A DNA stretch of 64,000 nt from Ophthalmolycus amberensis (GCA_024529925.1 JAFEUB010001473.1:124001-188000); one strand, 5' to 3'; positions 47,600-59,726 are shown, counted from the first letter of the stretch. Numbers and translations: made by a program. The notes: a model not told the origin generated them from the letters alone.

Positions 47600-49160
47600 G
47601 AATGGCGGCTGTTAAGTCAGGTATTGTTGCAGCCCTGCTGCCTGCTGTGGAGGTTTTTAGTGTTCATGAGTCACGCTGCACTGTGCCAGCTTTGGCTATG
47701 CAATTTGGACATATGTATTATTGATTTCTCTTTTTGATTCAACTACTTCAGTTTATTCATGCATTTATTTTTCACTAGGGCCATGTCAAAGCTGTATATC
47801 ATTTTATTTTAGCACTTTATCAATGTACATGTGGCTGAAATCGTATTTGTCTGGTTATTTTGTCATTAATTATTGTTTGAAACACTCAAACACAGTTCAT
47901 GTGTTATGTGCTGTGTATGCACAGTGTTGTGGTGGTCCACTTAAGAATCTTCGATCTGACAATGAACGGTTGTGTTCAAAATGCCTTATTGACAAACTCA
48001 TTTTCATAACTGTTTTTAATATTTTGGTCACTTCTAATTATTTCAAAATAACAAAAAAATATAAACATACAGAGTATTTTATTGTGGGTCAATACCAAAT
48101 ATGTAGACCATGTATTCACACCTTTTCAGGATTTAGAACCAAAAGATCAACCGCAAATAAAGGAAAAAAAATCAAAACTTTTGTAAATGATAGATAAACT
48201 GCGTGTGCTTAAGCACATGCATGTCAGTTTGTACGTGCCCTTGTGTCTCAGTGCGCGCATGTGTTTGCATGCTTATTGATGTGTGATTGGGAGACATTCT
48301 GTCCTGCCTATTTGTCAAATTGTCAAAAGCTGTACTTCCATTTGTTGTAATAGGCCATGAAGGTCTGAACCAGCTACGAGCATGTTGGCTGTGTGAAAAT
48401 ATGCAAATAGTCTTCTATGACTGGATTAACCATCAATGGCCAAATTAAACAAACTGAGCTGAACTGAAATAACCTCAGATTTTATACAGTTTGGTAAGAA
48501 AATAAATCTACTGTTGCCGCAGACAGTACCTCCCTTCTTCCATACATGGGGATCAACAAGATGGACTTAATTAGACTTCCTGACTGTCGATAAGCACTGC
48601 TGTAACATATGACTGTGTTATTTGAGTCCGCTGACGTTAACCTGCCTGTTTGTAGGCAACAGTGTTTGTAGCTGATCACTGTAAAATAAAATAAAAATGA
48701 TATCGTGTAAAATATATAATATCTATTTTGACTCTCTAATGTTATGAGCATATAGTCCACTAGATGGCCCTACAATGTCTCAGAAAAAAAGTGTAGTTCT
48801 TAATGCTGCCACATCTTGTGTGGAATCTCATACAGTCATGCATACTGTAGCCTTGAGGTACTTGAAAATGTAAGACTTAGTTGCACTGTAAAATGAAATT
48901 ACACAAAGGCATATGCCAGTATTTGACCTGCCATATGCCATACATGTTTTTATTAGACCTAAAATGAAAGCTTATATTTAAAGCTTCATACTTCAAACCC
49001 CTACATCACAGTGACATTTAAACACTCGCAAGCGTAATGATATGAAATTGTGATTGCTATAGTGGTGCTGGCATTTTATTTATCTGCAGAGGCTTTGCTG
49101 CTAAAAATACACTAGAATAAAACAGACAAAGATCAATATGGCTTTAACCACACACATATA
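47600..49160. other. intergenic or distal 3' UTR, nothing recognised
   Basis: AT-rich sequence with no supported gene. The 158-codon open frame at 47721-48197 has no recognisable domain and composition like the surrounding DNA. Confidence 0.55.
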
Positions 49161-49169
49161 TATATATAT

Positions 49170-49615
49170 TAGGGGTGTAACGGTTCACAAAATTCACGGT
49201 TCGGTACGATACAGTGGAGCCACGGTTCGGTACGTTTCGGTACAGTAGAAAACTATAAATGCCAGAGAAATGTACTTGATTTTAAAATATATTTGTTCAT
49301 TACAACTGACATCATAAAGTTATTCTTTGACTTTGAACAATGATGGAACGATACCTGAGTGACCCATCTTCTGGGGTGTCTTCTTAGCAACACATAAGCA
49401 TAAAAAACAAAAACTGCTCCTTAATGTTATGTAGTATTGTTACTTACATCTTGCGAAAGAGATTTTTAATCTCAATGGGCTACCTGGTTAAATAAAGGTT
49501 TAAAAAAAAAAGAAAGATTTTTTATATTTTTTTATTCAAACGTATTGTTCGGTTCGTCATGCGTGAGCCTCGTACCGAACGGTTCAATACGAATACGCGT
49601 ATTGTTACACCCCTA
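49170..49615. mobile_element. hAT-like MITE, 446 bp
   Basis: Terminal inverted repeats TAGGGGTGTAAC and GTTACACCCCTA enclose non-coding sequence with internal CGGTTCGGTACG/CGTACCGAACGG inverted repeats. TAGGGGTGTAACGGTTC is a common fish MITE end. Flanks ATATATAT and ATATTTAT resemble an 8-bp target duplication with one mismatch, but both sit in TA-rich DNA. Confidence 0.75.
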
Positions 49616-50116
49616 ATATTTATATATATTGCAATTGTGTGCGGGTACACATGCATTGCTCTGTGTATGTGTGTCCTTTATGTGTAAGCCAGTGTTGCGA
49701 ATGTCACTCAGGGTGACAAGTCAGCCATGTCGGGCCATGATGGAATGTGCGATGGACAAGGATCAGCACCCACGTGACCAATTGTCCTGGAATCAAATTG
49801 TTTCCCTCACCCTGTTTTTGTCCTACCGGTGAAAACACTTTTTGCTCCTTCTCTTGCCTACTCAATATCCTCCCTCATATTCAGCCAGGTGGTTATTCCT
49901 TCCCCAGTTCAAAAGTGCCAGTGATCGACAAAGGTAAAGAATTGTTAAAGGATATGTCTAGATATATTCTGATATGTTTCTTATTAGCAAATTGCATTCA
50001 AACTTGAAATACAGTATCTTATTAATCCCATAGTTGTCCAGAAACTACTGAAAACACATCAATGAGCCAAACTGTTGTACTATTACTTTATTACGATGAA
50101 CAGGCAGTGTAGTTTA

Positions 50117-50124
50117 GTGTAGGG
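50117..50124. repeat. target site duplication of outer hAT (left)
   Basis: GTGTAGGG, exactly repeated at 52701-52708. Confidence 0.9.
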
Positions 50125-50572
50125 CAGCGGTTCCCAAACTTTTTAGGCCGCGCACCCCCTTCTACATCCCGACCGGGTTCGCGCACCCCCCCCCCCCCCC
50201 CCCCCCTTAATAAAATAAAAAAAAGAAGCAACAGAGCCTTTTAAGCCTTTATAGCCGCATAAGAATCGGACCAATGAGAGAACAGTTTGCTCGCGCGTGG
50301 CATTTGTTTACAAGATTCAGTCCGCTGTTAAATGTTGCAGTGTGAACACAAACCGAAAAAAGGGGAAACTGCAACATTGTATCATATTAATCCCTGAATC
50401 GGAACAAAGCAAACGAACTGAAGGTGTGAAAACGCCCTGAAACACTGCAACAAAGTTTCAATAACTTTCAGTTACACAAGGAGTCACTTTTAAAGAGCAA
50501 TACGGATGGCGAGGACACACGCACAGGCTCAGAGGCAGATTGCATCACATTTAATTTACAATTAATGACCGA

Positions 50573-51331
50573 CTAATGTAGCCAGGATGTCTTCGGACAA
50601 AGCATCGATGCGGCGCGACACAGTGTTGTTGGACACCGGATCATGTCCAACTTTTTTGCTTCTTTCCCCCCAATCATACATTCCACCATCTCTTTGGCAG
50701 CTGGCAAGCACACGTCTTCGGCGATTGTGTGCGGTAGCCCCTTTCTCGCTATTCTGTAACTGACCAGATATGAAGCCCGTAGTGCGTCATTTATAGACCC
50801 AACACATGAATGAGACTCCAGTTGTTTTTGGCTGTTTTGTAACTCCTCCAATTTCGATATAAAATATGTAAGGGGCTTTTGACTTGCACTGGCATGCTTG
50901 GTGTTCAGGTGGCAACGTAAATAAGAGGGCTTCAGACAGCTGTTAGCCAGAACCTCACTGCACACCACGCACTGTGGCTTTGGGGAATCTGCGTTGCCAA
51001 TCCAAGTGAAGCCCAGACACAGATACTTTTCATCATTTTCAATCTTTTTTTTCCCAGTCTGATGCTCACCCTCGTTTCCTCTTTTTTCACCTTGACTCGA
51101 TGGGCCGATGTGCTCCCGATTTGTCTGTGCTATCCCTTCCTCCTTTTCGGTCTCCTCCGTCTCATCTTCCTCTGACTCTGGCTCGATTTCTTCTCCCGGT
51201 CTCTCCCCAACGCACCTCTCCGTTCCCCTCGCCTCCGATTCCTCTCTCTCTCTCTGTCCCTCTCCTCTTTTACGACCGATAGCTTCAGATGTCCCACCTG
51301 ACAGTTTCCCCGATTTCAGCCAGTTTAGCAT
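50573..51331 (-). pseudogene. truncated BED-zinc-finger hAT transposase
   Basis: Starts at ATG 51329-51331 (MLNWLKSGKLSGG). An acidic linker is followed by a BED finger with CVVC and HLNTKH spacing, and then SINDALRASYLVSYRIARKG, a segment shared with transposase-derived proteins of the FAM200/ZBED5/SCAND3 group. Near 50640 the homology moves to another frame (VSNNTVSRRIDALSEDIL), which itself ends at a stop shortly after. The RNase-H-like catalytic region and the dimerisation domain are absent. Family transposases exceed 550 residues, against about 252 here. No enzyme activity is expected. Confidence 0.8.
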
Positions 51332-51630
51332 ATTTGCATAAATGTTGCTGAATGAATGAAGTTCGCTGTTAGCTGACGTTAGCTGCACAAGCTAGGCTCG
51401 CTAGTGTGTACGACTGGCGGCAGGTGGCAAGTCTGCCGGAAGGAGCTCAAGTGCATTTATTAAATTGTACGTTTTTAATTTTAAATCTTACAAAGGGAAT
51501 TTTTATAATTCATGTTTTTATTTTGTGAAAAATCCCACTTTTTAAATTAAAATTACATTTATTTTTAATATTTTATATTATTACACCATCAGACCGCCAT
51601 TACACTTTTCCTCTCGCGCACCCCCTAGAG

Positions 51631-52642
51631 CAGACCTGGGCATTGTACGGCCCCGCGGGCCACATCCGGCCCGCGAGCTGTTGCCGTCTGGCCCGCGGGA
51701 GGTCATTGGGAAATTAGGAATAAAACGTAAATAAGTGTACATCATGCACAGAATAGAGCTGCATTGCTTTTATTTTGAAGGCGAGATATGGGATATGTTT
51801 ATACTTATTCAGTGTGGCTTTGTGCAACAAAGTTCGGAACGTTCGGAACGCCGAGAACGTTCGGAACGCCGAGAACGTTCGGAACGCCGGGAACGTTCGG
51901 AACGCCGGGAACGTTCGGAAGGCAGGGAACGTTCGGAACGCCCGGAGCATTCGGAACGCCGGGAACGTTCGGAATGCCCGGAACATTCGGAACGCCTGGA
52001 ATGTTCGGAACGCCCGGAACGTTCGGAATGCCGGGAACGTTCTAAATGTTCGGAACGTTCGGAACGCCGGGAATGTTCGGAACGCCCGGAATGTTCGGAA
52101 TGTTCGGAACGCCATGAATGTTCGGAAGGCCGGGAACGTTCGGAACGCCGGGAACGTTCGGAAGGCAGGGAACGTTCGGAACGCCGGGAACGTTCGGAAT
52201 GCCGGGAACGCCGGGAACGTTCGGAACGCCGGGAACGTTCGGAACGCCGGGAACGTTCGGAACGCCGGGAACGTTCGGAACGCCCGGAACATTCGGAACG
52301 CCGGGAATGTTCGGAACGCCCGGAATGTTCGGAACGCCGGGAACGTTCGGAACGCCGGGAACGTTCGGAACGCCGGGAACGTTCGGAACGCCGGGAACAT
52401 TCGGAACGCCCGGAATTTGTATATAAGTACAGTACTTAAGCAAATATACTTAGTTACATTCCACCACTGATCATAACATTTACTCTTACCACTCGCAGCT
52501 TATAAAAACCATACAACATACTGCTTTTATTAAAGAGGTGGAATAGTATTGAGCAGGATTGAGTTCAGTCTATTGGTCCAGCCCTCCACAACAGTCCCTG
52601 TTTCTCATGTGGCCCCTTGGGAAAAATAATTGCCCACCCCTG
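51631..52642. mobile_element. second hAT element nested in the first, 1.0 kb
   Basis: Ends CAGACCTGGGCATTGTACGG (left) and, read from the right, CAGGGGTGGGCAATTATTTT are the TIRs typical of Charlie-type hAT elements, here with GGCCCGCGGG-rich subterminal sequence. The 8-bp duplication CCCTAGAG occurs at 51623-51630 and 52643-52650, exactly. No transposase remains. Most of its interior is an 18-bp tandem repeat. Confidence 0.9.
51832..52415. repeat. 18-bp minisatellite inside nested hAT
   Basis: About 32 units of GTTCGGAACGCCGGGAAC over 584 bp. Each unit is two related 9-mers, GTTCGGAAC and GCCGGGAAC. At 52048-52070 the order changes to two GTTCGGAAC copies in a row. Variants are mostly AACGTT to AATGTT or AACATT and GAACGCC to GAATGCC, which are CpG transitions. 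Since 18 is a multiple of 3 and no unit contains a stop, long frames appear on both strands; these are not genes. Confidence 0.95.
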
Positions 52643-52700
52643 CCCTAGAGGCAGCTCGCGCACCCACAGGGGTGCGCGCACCACACTTTGGGAATCCCTG

Positions 52701-52708
52701 GTGTAGGG
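52701..52708. repeat. target site duplication of outer hAT (right)
   Basis: GTGTAGGG, identical to 50117-50124. Confidence 0.9.
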
Positions 52709-53129
52709 GATACTCACTAAAGCACTACGTATAAATCATCAGCTGGAAATAGTCCCTAAAAATGCACTATCAACTCAACTTTTGAGTAACATTTGCAAAA
52801 ACCACAGTGGCCAGATGTTTACGGTAATTATTTGGCCTTTGCTATTTTTTTTTACCTGAAGGGCTTCAGGCTGGGAAAGGTAAACAACAATAACAAGTAT
52901 GAGAGATGGACTGACACATTGTTGTCTTTTCATGAATTCGGTTTACAATAACAAAAGTATGAAATATCAGCCTTTTTCTCTAAGCCAGAGGTCAGCAACG
53001 TTTTAGAAATTGCTTTTTTTGTTAAGTGATTTACCAAGTAAAGATTAAGGTAAGCAATAAGTTCAGTTATGACACCACAGAATTAAAATTTACAACAAAT
53101 CTGTAATGGATTACAATCTGTAATTAAAA

Positions 53130-53960
53130 AATGTCATAGTATAGTATGCAATAAAACATCATGTGAATAAAGACAAAATATAAAAATATCGTATATCTTG
53201 AAAATGTATAGCGTGCCATTAAATGTTGTACTATGTTGTAGTATGTCAGATAAAATATTATAGTATACTATATCATAACATAATTGTATGAAATAATTGT
53301 ATGATAAAGTCGAGAGTATACCATGAAATGTCATAGCATTGTATGCCATGAAAAATTCATGAAAATTCATAAAGGAATGAACAAGAAAATTCATAGTAAA
53401 GTATTTTAAAAACTTTCATAAAAATGTCATTGTATAGTATGCAGTAAAACAAGTCATAATATATAGTATTCCATAAAAATGTCTTAAAAATATCATAGTA
53501 CAGTATTTCATGAGTCATATATAAAAAAGTCACAAAAATGTCACTGTAGAGTATGTCCAAACAAGCCATAAAAATAGTCATAGCATGTTGAAAAAAGTCA
53601 TGAAAAAGTCATAGTATAGCATGACGAAAAAAGTCATAGTATAGCATGTCCAAAAAAGTCATAGTATAGCGTGACGAAAAAAGTCATAGGATAGCGTGAC
53701 GAAAAAAGTCATAGGATAGCGTGACGAAAAAAGTCATAGTATAGCATGTCAAAAAAAGTAAAAGAAAGTAAAAAGTAAAAAAGGTATAGTATAGTGTTCT
53801 ATAAATACATTTTCAATAAAATAAATAGTATAGAATGCCATAAAAAAATGCAATAAAAAGCAATAATTTGGTATGCCAGATTATTTAGAAAATAAGGTCA
53901 TAGTGAAGGATATCATAAAAAAATGTCATAGTAATAAAATGTGAATGTGAAAAAAGTTCA
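53130..53960. repeat. AT-rich cryptic repeat with a 25-bp tandem core
   Basis: The whole stretch is built from variants of GTCATAGTATAGTATG with CATAAAA spacers. At 53595-53757 it becomes a regular 25-bp tandem repeat, GTCATAGGATAGCGTGACG plus an A6 run, with units starting at 53658, 53683, 53708 and 53733. Confidence 0.8.
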
Positions 53961-54099
53961 AGTTACTGTAAATAACAATCTGCACAACTGCCAATCTCTG
54001 TGAAGGATGGGATTTTATATAAGTGGGCATTTAAACAATACAAAAAAACTCCCTTGCAGCACTTATTGCCAGTGTGACGTTGGTTAACCCATTGCGGGC

Positions 54100-54245
54100 T
54101 TGAAGTAGCAAGGTTTGAAGTCAAGGTTTCATGTTGGCATCCGATCGACATGGTCCTTTCTAGGTGGTTGCATGTCCTCCTAGCGTCCACCTGAGGCTGC
54201 TCTGGTTCCCTCCCACAGTCCAAAATCATGCATGTCAGATGGATT
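54100..54245. repeat. degenerate dispersed fish repeat
   Basis: It contains CATGTCCTCCTAGCGTCC, CTCTGGTTCCCTCCCACAGTC and CATGCATGTCAGATGGATTG. This resembles the very common fish repeat with TTCCTCCCACAGTCCAAA and ATGCAGGTCAGGTGGATTGG. I cannot name the family with certainty. Confidence 0.6.
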
Positions 54246-54611
54246 GAAGACAATATGAGGTATGAATGTCTTTTTATGTTTCTGCTCCTCCCCCAGCTTT
54301 CTGCTAAGTTCATGCTGGGAGAGGCATCAGAAACCTGTGACTTTGAAAAGTACCATCGTGGTGATCAGGGAACACAAACCAAAAATCATTCAGTTCGTGA
54401 AATCTTTTGAAATGAGAACTTCAGAACTATGACTTTATGGTCATTTCTATTTTTTGCTTCCACTTTATGGTAAGATAAATCATGGAGCGGCAGCATCTGT
54501 ACATCTGAGATGGGCCGTTGCAAAGCTGAGCTTTCATCTGCAGATACACATAAACAAATGCCTTTGTTCTTTCAAAGGACAGAGGGGCGAAAGCCACAAC
54601 AAACAGGCAAG

Positions 54612-54657
54612 CGTGTGTGTGTGTGTGTGTGTGCGTGTGCGTGTGCGTGTGCGTGTG
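54612..54657. repeat. (GT)n/(GC) microsatellite
   Basis: A GT run followed by regular GTGTGC hexamers. Confidence 0.9.
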
Positions 54658-54659
54658 AA

Positions 54660-57600
54660 GAAGAGCCAGGGAAGAGGAGATGGTGTTAGAGAGAGCAGCG
54701 AGAGCAGAGAGAGAGATCAAAGCAGGGGGTATGTTTTTGAATCTCTGCGTGGGAGGTGTATCGCCTCACCTACCCAGAATGCCCTGCCTCGCTTCTTGCA
54801 TTCCACTCAGGTTTCGGAGATTCACTTTTCTTTTCAGCTGGTTTATTGTGATACTACCTCTGCTCAATCCTCTCCAGCTATTCTCCGAGAAAACTGTGAC
54901 TTGATGTGAACAAGCAGTCAACCTCTGATCTGTGATAGTGAAGCTCTGACTCCCACACACGTCAAACCTGTGTATAAAGCGAAACATCTACAACATATCA
55001 ACAGAGTCTCAGTCTATACTCGTACTACTTACATATACTAAATATACTCCCACTAAATTGGATCAGAGCCCACCCCCCTTCTCCCAATCTCGGAACCGAC
55101 GTGTCGCTTTTTAACTCAGCATGAGAAGCTACAAGCAGATGTCTATCTGTCCACACAGAGGGAACGTCGTGCCCTCTCACACACACATGAAAAGCCATAA
55201 AAGTCTCTGTGTTGCGTTGTCAGTGTCTTAAGGCAGTGTTTATCTTTGGCAGGCTGAAGAAAACAAAGCCATCGATTTCTAATCCTAATCCCCTTCTACT
55301 GCTTCTCTCTTATTGATCATCTATCCATCCTTAATGAGATGGAGGGAGAGAGGAATGGAGGGCTGATGAAGGGCAAAACTTTCCCTGCTGGTGTGCCGTC
55401 CCTTTTTGTCTCTCCAGCGATCTCTTTTCAATCGGCCTCTGTTGCTCGTGGGGCTTTCACTGACCTGACGTCCTTTATGATGGAATAGAAAATAACCGCA
55501 GCCTTGGTGCTTGTGTGGAGGTTTATCAAACCTAGAGGCTTGCAGAGCTGTAGAGGTTTCACCGTGTTTCCCCTGGGCTCTGCCCCCTCATCCACCTGAT
55601 CTTAAAACAAATACTACTGAAGCTGTTGAGAGGATGATTCCCTCTTGCTGGTACTTGCACCCGATTACGTCTGCTCTCTCTGGTATATGTCCCTGTCTGA
55701 TTCAGTGGAGTTGGCTTGATGCCACTCAGTTCCCTTTAGAGGAGTTTTAGTTAATTATCTTCCTCAATACTAACTTTCAATGATTTATCAGTGGCTATTA
55801 TTGGCTTCTGCTGTTCTATGTAGTTTAATTGTCACAGAAGGTTTTACATGTTAAGTTGGTTTGTCTTGTCAAATCTTTGTTTTTAGCTGCATTTATCATT
55901 ACTATTGTATGAGCAATTCCCTTGGTGATGAATCTACAGAGAATTACTACCCGGCTACAGTTTCCCTCAGCTATGAAGTGTTTTAGCGTCTTTCAGTTCA
56001 TTGTTTTGGTTTTACCGCCCATAGCTCTCATCAATCTTGTTTCCAGTCTCAGCAGGCAGCTATTTCTAGTGTAAAAGCTCAGATAAACCTTCTGTGTTTC
56101 TTTTCTTTTACCTTTGTCCAAGTATGCTGCACTTCATTCCTGCTGAGAGCCATTTTTGTTGTCATTGTATTGTATATCGTATTTGTGCTCCACACCTTGG
56201 CATTTAGCAAGAACTACTGATCTTTCAGACCACTACAGTAGACTAGATATGACATTTTGACTTACGGTAAATGTTAAGTTTCCCTCCAACTAATTTTCAA
56301 CAGATTCTTATGCAATCACAAATGTCCATGACTTGAAGAACAAATGCTTGACCCTTTGTGATCCTCTGTCCTTCTGACGCTGCGATCACAGCAAGGTTTT
56401 AACGAAAGAGAAGAATGCGGGGAAGATTAGCTGATTGACAATGGCCGTAAGCAATATTGTTCTATGTGTTGTCTGGACTTACTTAACCCTAAACCTGGAC
56501 AGACACTGAACTAGATTGTGAGGACGAGAGGAAAGCTCTGGAACACCTGCTGTTGTTGTTAGAGTGGGTATTTGGAGACGGTATTTGTGTTGTTTGTGCA
56601 GAGACTTGTAGGATTAATGTTAATCACAGCGGTATTCCCTTTTGGGATCACGGGTAAACAATGAATCTGATGTGGGAAGTCCGTCAGCAACACTCCACAT
56701 TCCTTGAGAATTGCTTCTGAGTGCAACTCACAGACATCCTGGACTTAACCTGAGGTGCCATCACAGGCAAAAGGCAAACAAGAGAAGAAAGAAGGGAACG
56801 ATCGAGGCATATGGGGAGTGCAACCCTGAAGACACAACATTGCTTTGCTTGCAAAACTTTTGGAAAATCGGATGATTTTGGACACACAATCCATGCGACT
56901 GCAAAAATGGCACCCTGGGGATGTTTCTCCCTAAATGTGTGATAATGGCTGCAGCAGAAGTCATTAATAGCAGGCTAATGTGTGTCAGATGCTACCTGTC
57001 CAGCAGCAGCAGCAGGGGAGAAGGAGCCAGGACACGAGTGACTGGCCAGCATAATGAGGGACATGGCCTGCCAACTTGGGCAGCTGCTTCTCTAGTGGGT
57101 CTGAGAGGTTTGTGTGTGTGTGTGTGTGTGTGTTTGTGCCTTCTCATCTTCCTGTGATCTTTCTGTTTCTTTTCTCAATGTATTTCTCATCATCAGCATC
57201 CAGAAACGCAGCTATACCCACATGCACTGGAACACACACAGCCTAACACACACACACAAAGCCGAACACACACAGACACTCAAATACAGACAGCCTCATG
57301 GGGTTACCGTGGGAATGCCCGTGGCATTATGTCAGTCATTGAGGTGATGCCTTTAATCCTGAAACAAATCTAGACTTTGTGTTGTGTGTCTCCGGCTGTG
57401 TGTGAGTCAGCGTGCCCGTGTATAAAGCCCAATCTCACACCCATTAGATTACGGCTGGCCGCGCAGCAAAGACACCCCACTGCCACTCCCACATAGAGGA
57501 GCGGGCAGGATCAGCCAGCTCTATACCCGCCCTAATCTGGGGACAAAAACCCACAATCGCCTCCCACTGAGACAGAAATATTCAATTTGATCATGCCCTC

Positions 57601-58880
57601 CTCATTATAACAAGAGTGTCTTTTAGGGTTAAAATGACTACTGCTCACTCTACCATCAGTCAATGAGGATTCAGCCCTAAACCGTGTCCTTTTTATCCCT
57701 ATTATCAATCCCTTTCATAACAATTTGGAGCAGCTACAGGCCGTGCTCTGTGGCAGTGAATGCAAATGGGAAAGAAGGTTCAAGCGTCTGCAGCCATGCC
57801 AGCATTTCTGTGAGACTGCACTTAGGCCCAGCAATGCTTTAAGCTAGGTCGGCATGCTGACCTGACACAATGACAACGCTTCCATGAGGATGTTTAGCAG
57901 CTGCAACGTTTAGGATATTCACGGTATATATATTTTGTGTGGTAGCATGCTAACATGCTCTACTTAGCACTTAACACAAAGAACAACTCAGTATGACAGG
58001 AATTAAATCAGTTTTGCAGGTATTTGGTGCATAAACCAAAGTAATGGACTAATTATATTTGTGGCTTGATGATGGCTGCAGAGGAAAGGTCAGAGGTTCA
58101 CCAAAGTTGATTCATACAACGTCTGTAGTGACTTTTAATACCTGGAAAAGCTGCACAGATATTTCAGCCTGGACCAAAGTGGTGGACATCAATAGAGCCC
58201 GGTCTGAAAAAGAGTTTATCTACAGTGTGCAAGCAGTCATTTCCTACATGAACAGATGCCATTGTCTCAATTTGGAGTAGAGCTCAGCATGTGATGCATC
58301 ACCACAAAAAGCTACCTGCTAAATGTGTTGTCAGTGTCTCATTATTTGACAGAAGCTGCTCGTTTCATTGCCCCGAGCCAAGCCCGACTCTTTCTCTCTG
58401 TCTCTTCCTCTTTCCGTCTCCAACTCAGAGGCATCTGCCACCACCATCAGCATTTTGTTTGCTGTGCGTGATTTGGATGTACTGGGAGTAAGGCTGGGGG
58501 TGGTATGTTTGCGTGTGTGTCAATGTGTTCACTTGTGTGTGTGTGTGTGTGTGTGCAGGAAACTCTCATTAGGCTAGAAAAACCCTGACATTTCCCACAG
58601 AATCAGGATCCTATCTTTTCATCCTTTATCTTATCTATCAAAGGGTTCCTCCAATCAATTCCCTGGTGTGGATATGCACACACACATATGTGTGTGTGTG
58701 TGTGGTAGCGTAGAGGGAACAGATGTTGATGATTCGACAAGTTTGCACTGCAAACTCAGCCCAATTTAGCCTATAAAAAACACGATGCCACACAGACGCT
58801 CGTGGTGACAGCCCACCCATTTTCAGTCCTTTTAATTCAAGCTTCAGTTTCGCTCCACTACTCTTTTTTCTCTCTCTCCT
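54660..58880. other. intergenic DNA, nothing recognised
   Basis: No supported gene. Short GT or CA runs occur near 57112-57132, 57227-57275 and 58535-58555. All open frames are under 80 codons and without domains. Confidence 0.55.
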
Positions 58881-58886
58881 TCCTCA

Positions 58887-58890
<4 letters not shown>

Positions 58891-58928
<38 letters not shown>
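58891..58928. repeat. (CA)n microsatellite
   Basis: About 19 uninterrupted CA units. Confidence 0.9.
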
Positions 58929-58931
<3 letters not shown>

Positions 58932-59587
58932 CCAACACTGTGCGTGATGACACCAGAAGCATTTCAACTGGGCGTTCTTCTGGATTTTTCCGTGTTACAG
59001 AAACCTCTGACTAACTCTCAACTTCCACACTTTCTTCTGCCAAACTCATAAAGAGCTTACGGCTTCATCTGATGGTCTGTCTACATTACAATACATGCTG
59101 TACATTATATACATTACAATGCAAAAGCTTTGTTTCAACAACATGAAAACGTACATAAATGGATGGTTTTGGGGATTTATTGCAATGCAATAAGACAAGT
59201 CATTACAATATTTCCTCATTGTTTCTATTTTACAATGTACAAACTATAAAAAAGACCATAAATACACAAAACGCTCCATGTAGCTAACTCTTAGCATTAA
59301 ACAAAAGACATGTACGATTGACACAGAGGGATGTCATTCTATTCTAAATGTTGAATTCAACAGAAATTCATACGAGTAAAAATCTTTCAAATGAACAATG
59401 AAAAAACACAAGCAAATCATACAGTTTGTTAGTATGATCTTCCAGTATGAACCCAGTTAAGAGCTCGTAATGATACATTCTGTCCGGCTCCTCCCGCTCT
59501 CTCTATTGGGTAACTTTGCATATTCAGAATATTCAAAGATAGCTGACGTCTTGACAACGGAGATTCCATGTTGTGTGCATTCACGCT

Positions 59588-59625
59588 ACACACACACAAA
59601 CACACGCACACACGCACACACACGC

Positions 59626-59695
<70 letters not shown>
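59588..59695. repeat. long (CA)n microsatellite
   Basis: About 108 bp of CA, with CG interruptions in the first 45 bp and a pure run afterwards. It lies just outside the likely 3' end of the EphA4-like transcript. Confidence 0.95.
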
Positions 59696-59698
<3 letters not shown>

Positions 59699-59720
59699 TA
59701 CGAGTAAACACAAAATACAA

Positions 59721-59726
59721 TTTATT
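59721..59726 (-). terminator. candidate polyadenylation signal of the EphA4-like gene
   Basis: TTTATT on the plus strand is AATAAA on the minus strand, about 350 bases after the stop codon at 60073-60075. Confidence 0.5.

Larger units (their letters stand above)
50125..52700 (-). mobile_element. hAT element with BED-finger transposase remnant, 2.6 kb
   Basis: Ends CAGCGGTTCCCAAACTTTTT (left) and AAAGTGTGG... read as CAGGGATTCCCAAAGTGTGG from the right are imperfect terminal inverted repeats. A perfect 8-bp duplication, GTGTAGGG, flanks it, as expected of hAT. It contains a truncated transposase on the minus strand, a C21 run at 50186-50206 and a complete second element at 51631-52642. Without the inner element the outer one would be about 1.56 kb, too short for a full transposase, so it was probably non-autonomous before it was interrupted. 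Confidence 0.9.

Noticed and set aside
47721..48197. 158-codon open frame downstream of pip5k1c
   Set aside because: AT-rich, no domain, no upstream promoter or splice support; composition equals the surrounding DNA.
51714..52470. Long open frames of 100-234 codons on both strands coding SERRER-, NVRNAG-, FGTPGT-, PGVPNV- and AFRTFP-type repeats
   Set aside because: They are the 18-bp minisatellite read in different frames. The unit length is a multiple of three and contains no stop, so openness carries no coding evidence.
52984..53010. CAGAGGTCAGCAACG, like the left end of another hAT MITE
   Set aside because: No matching right end or target duplication was found nearby, so it could be a solo fragment or chance.
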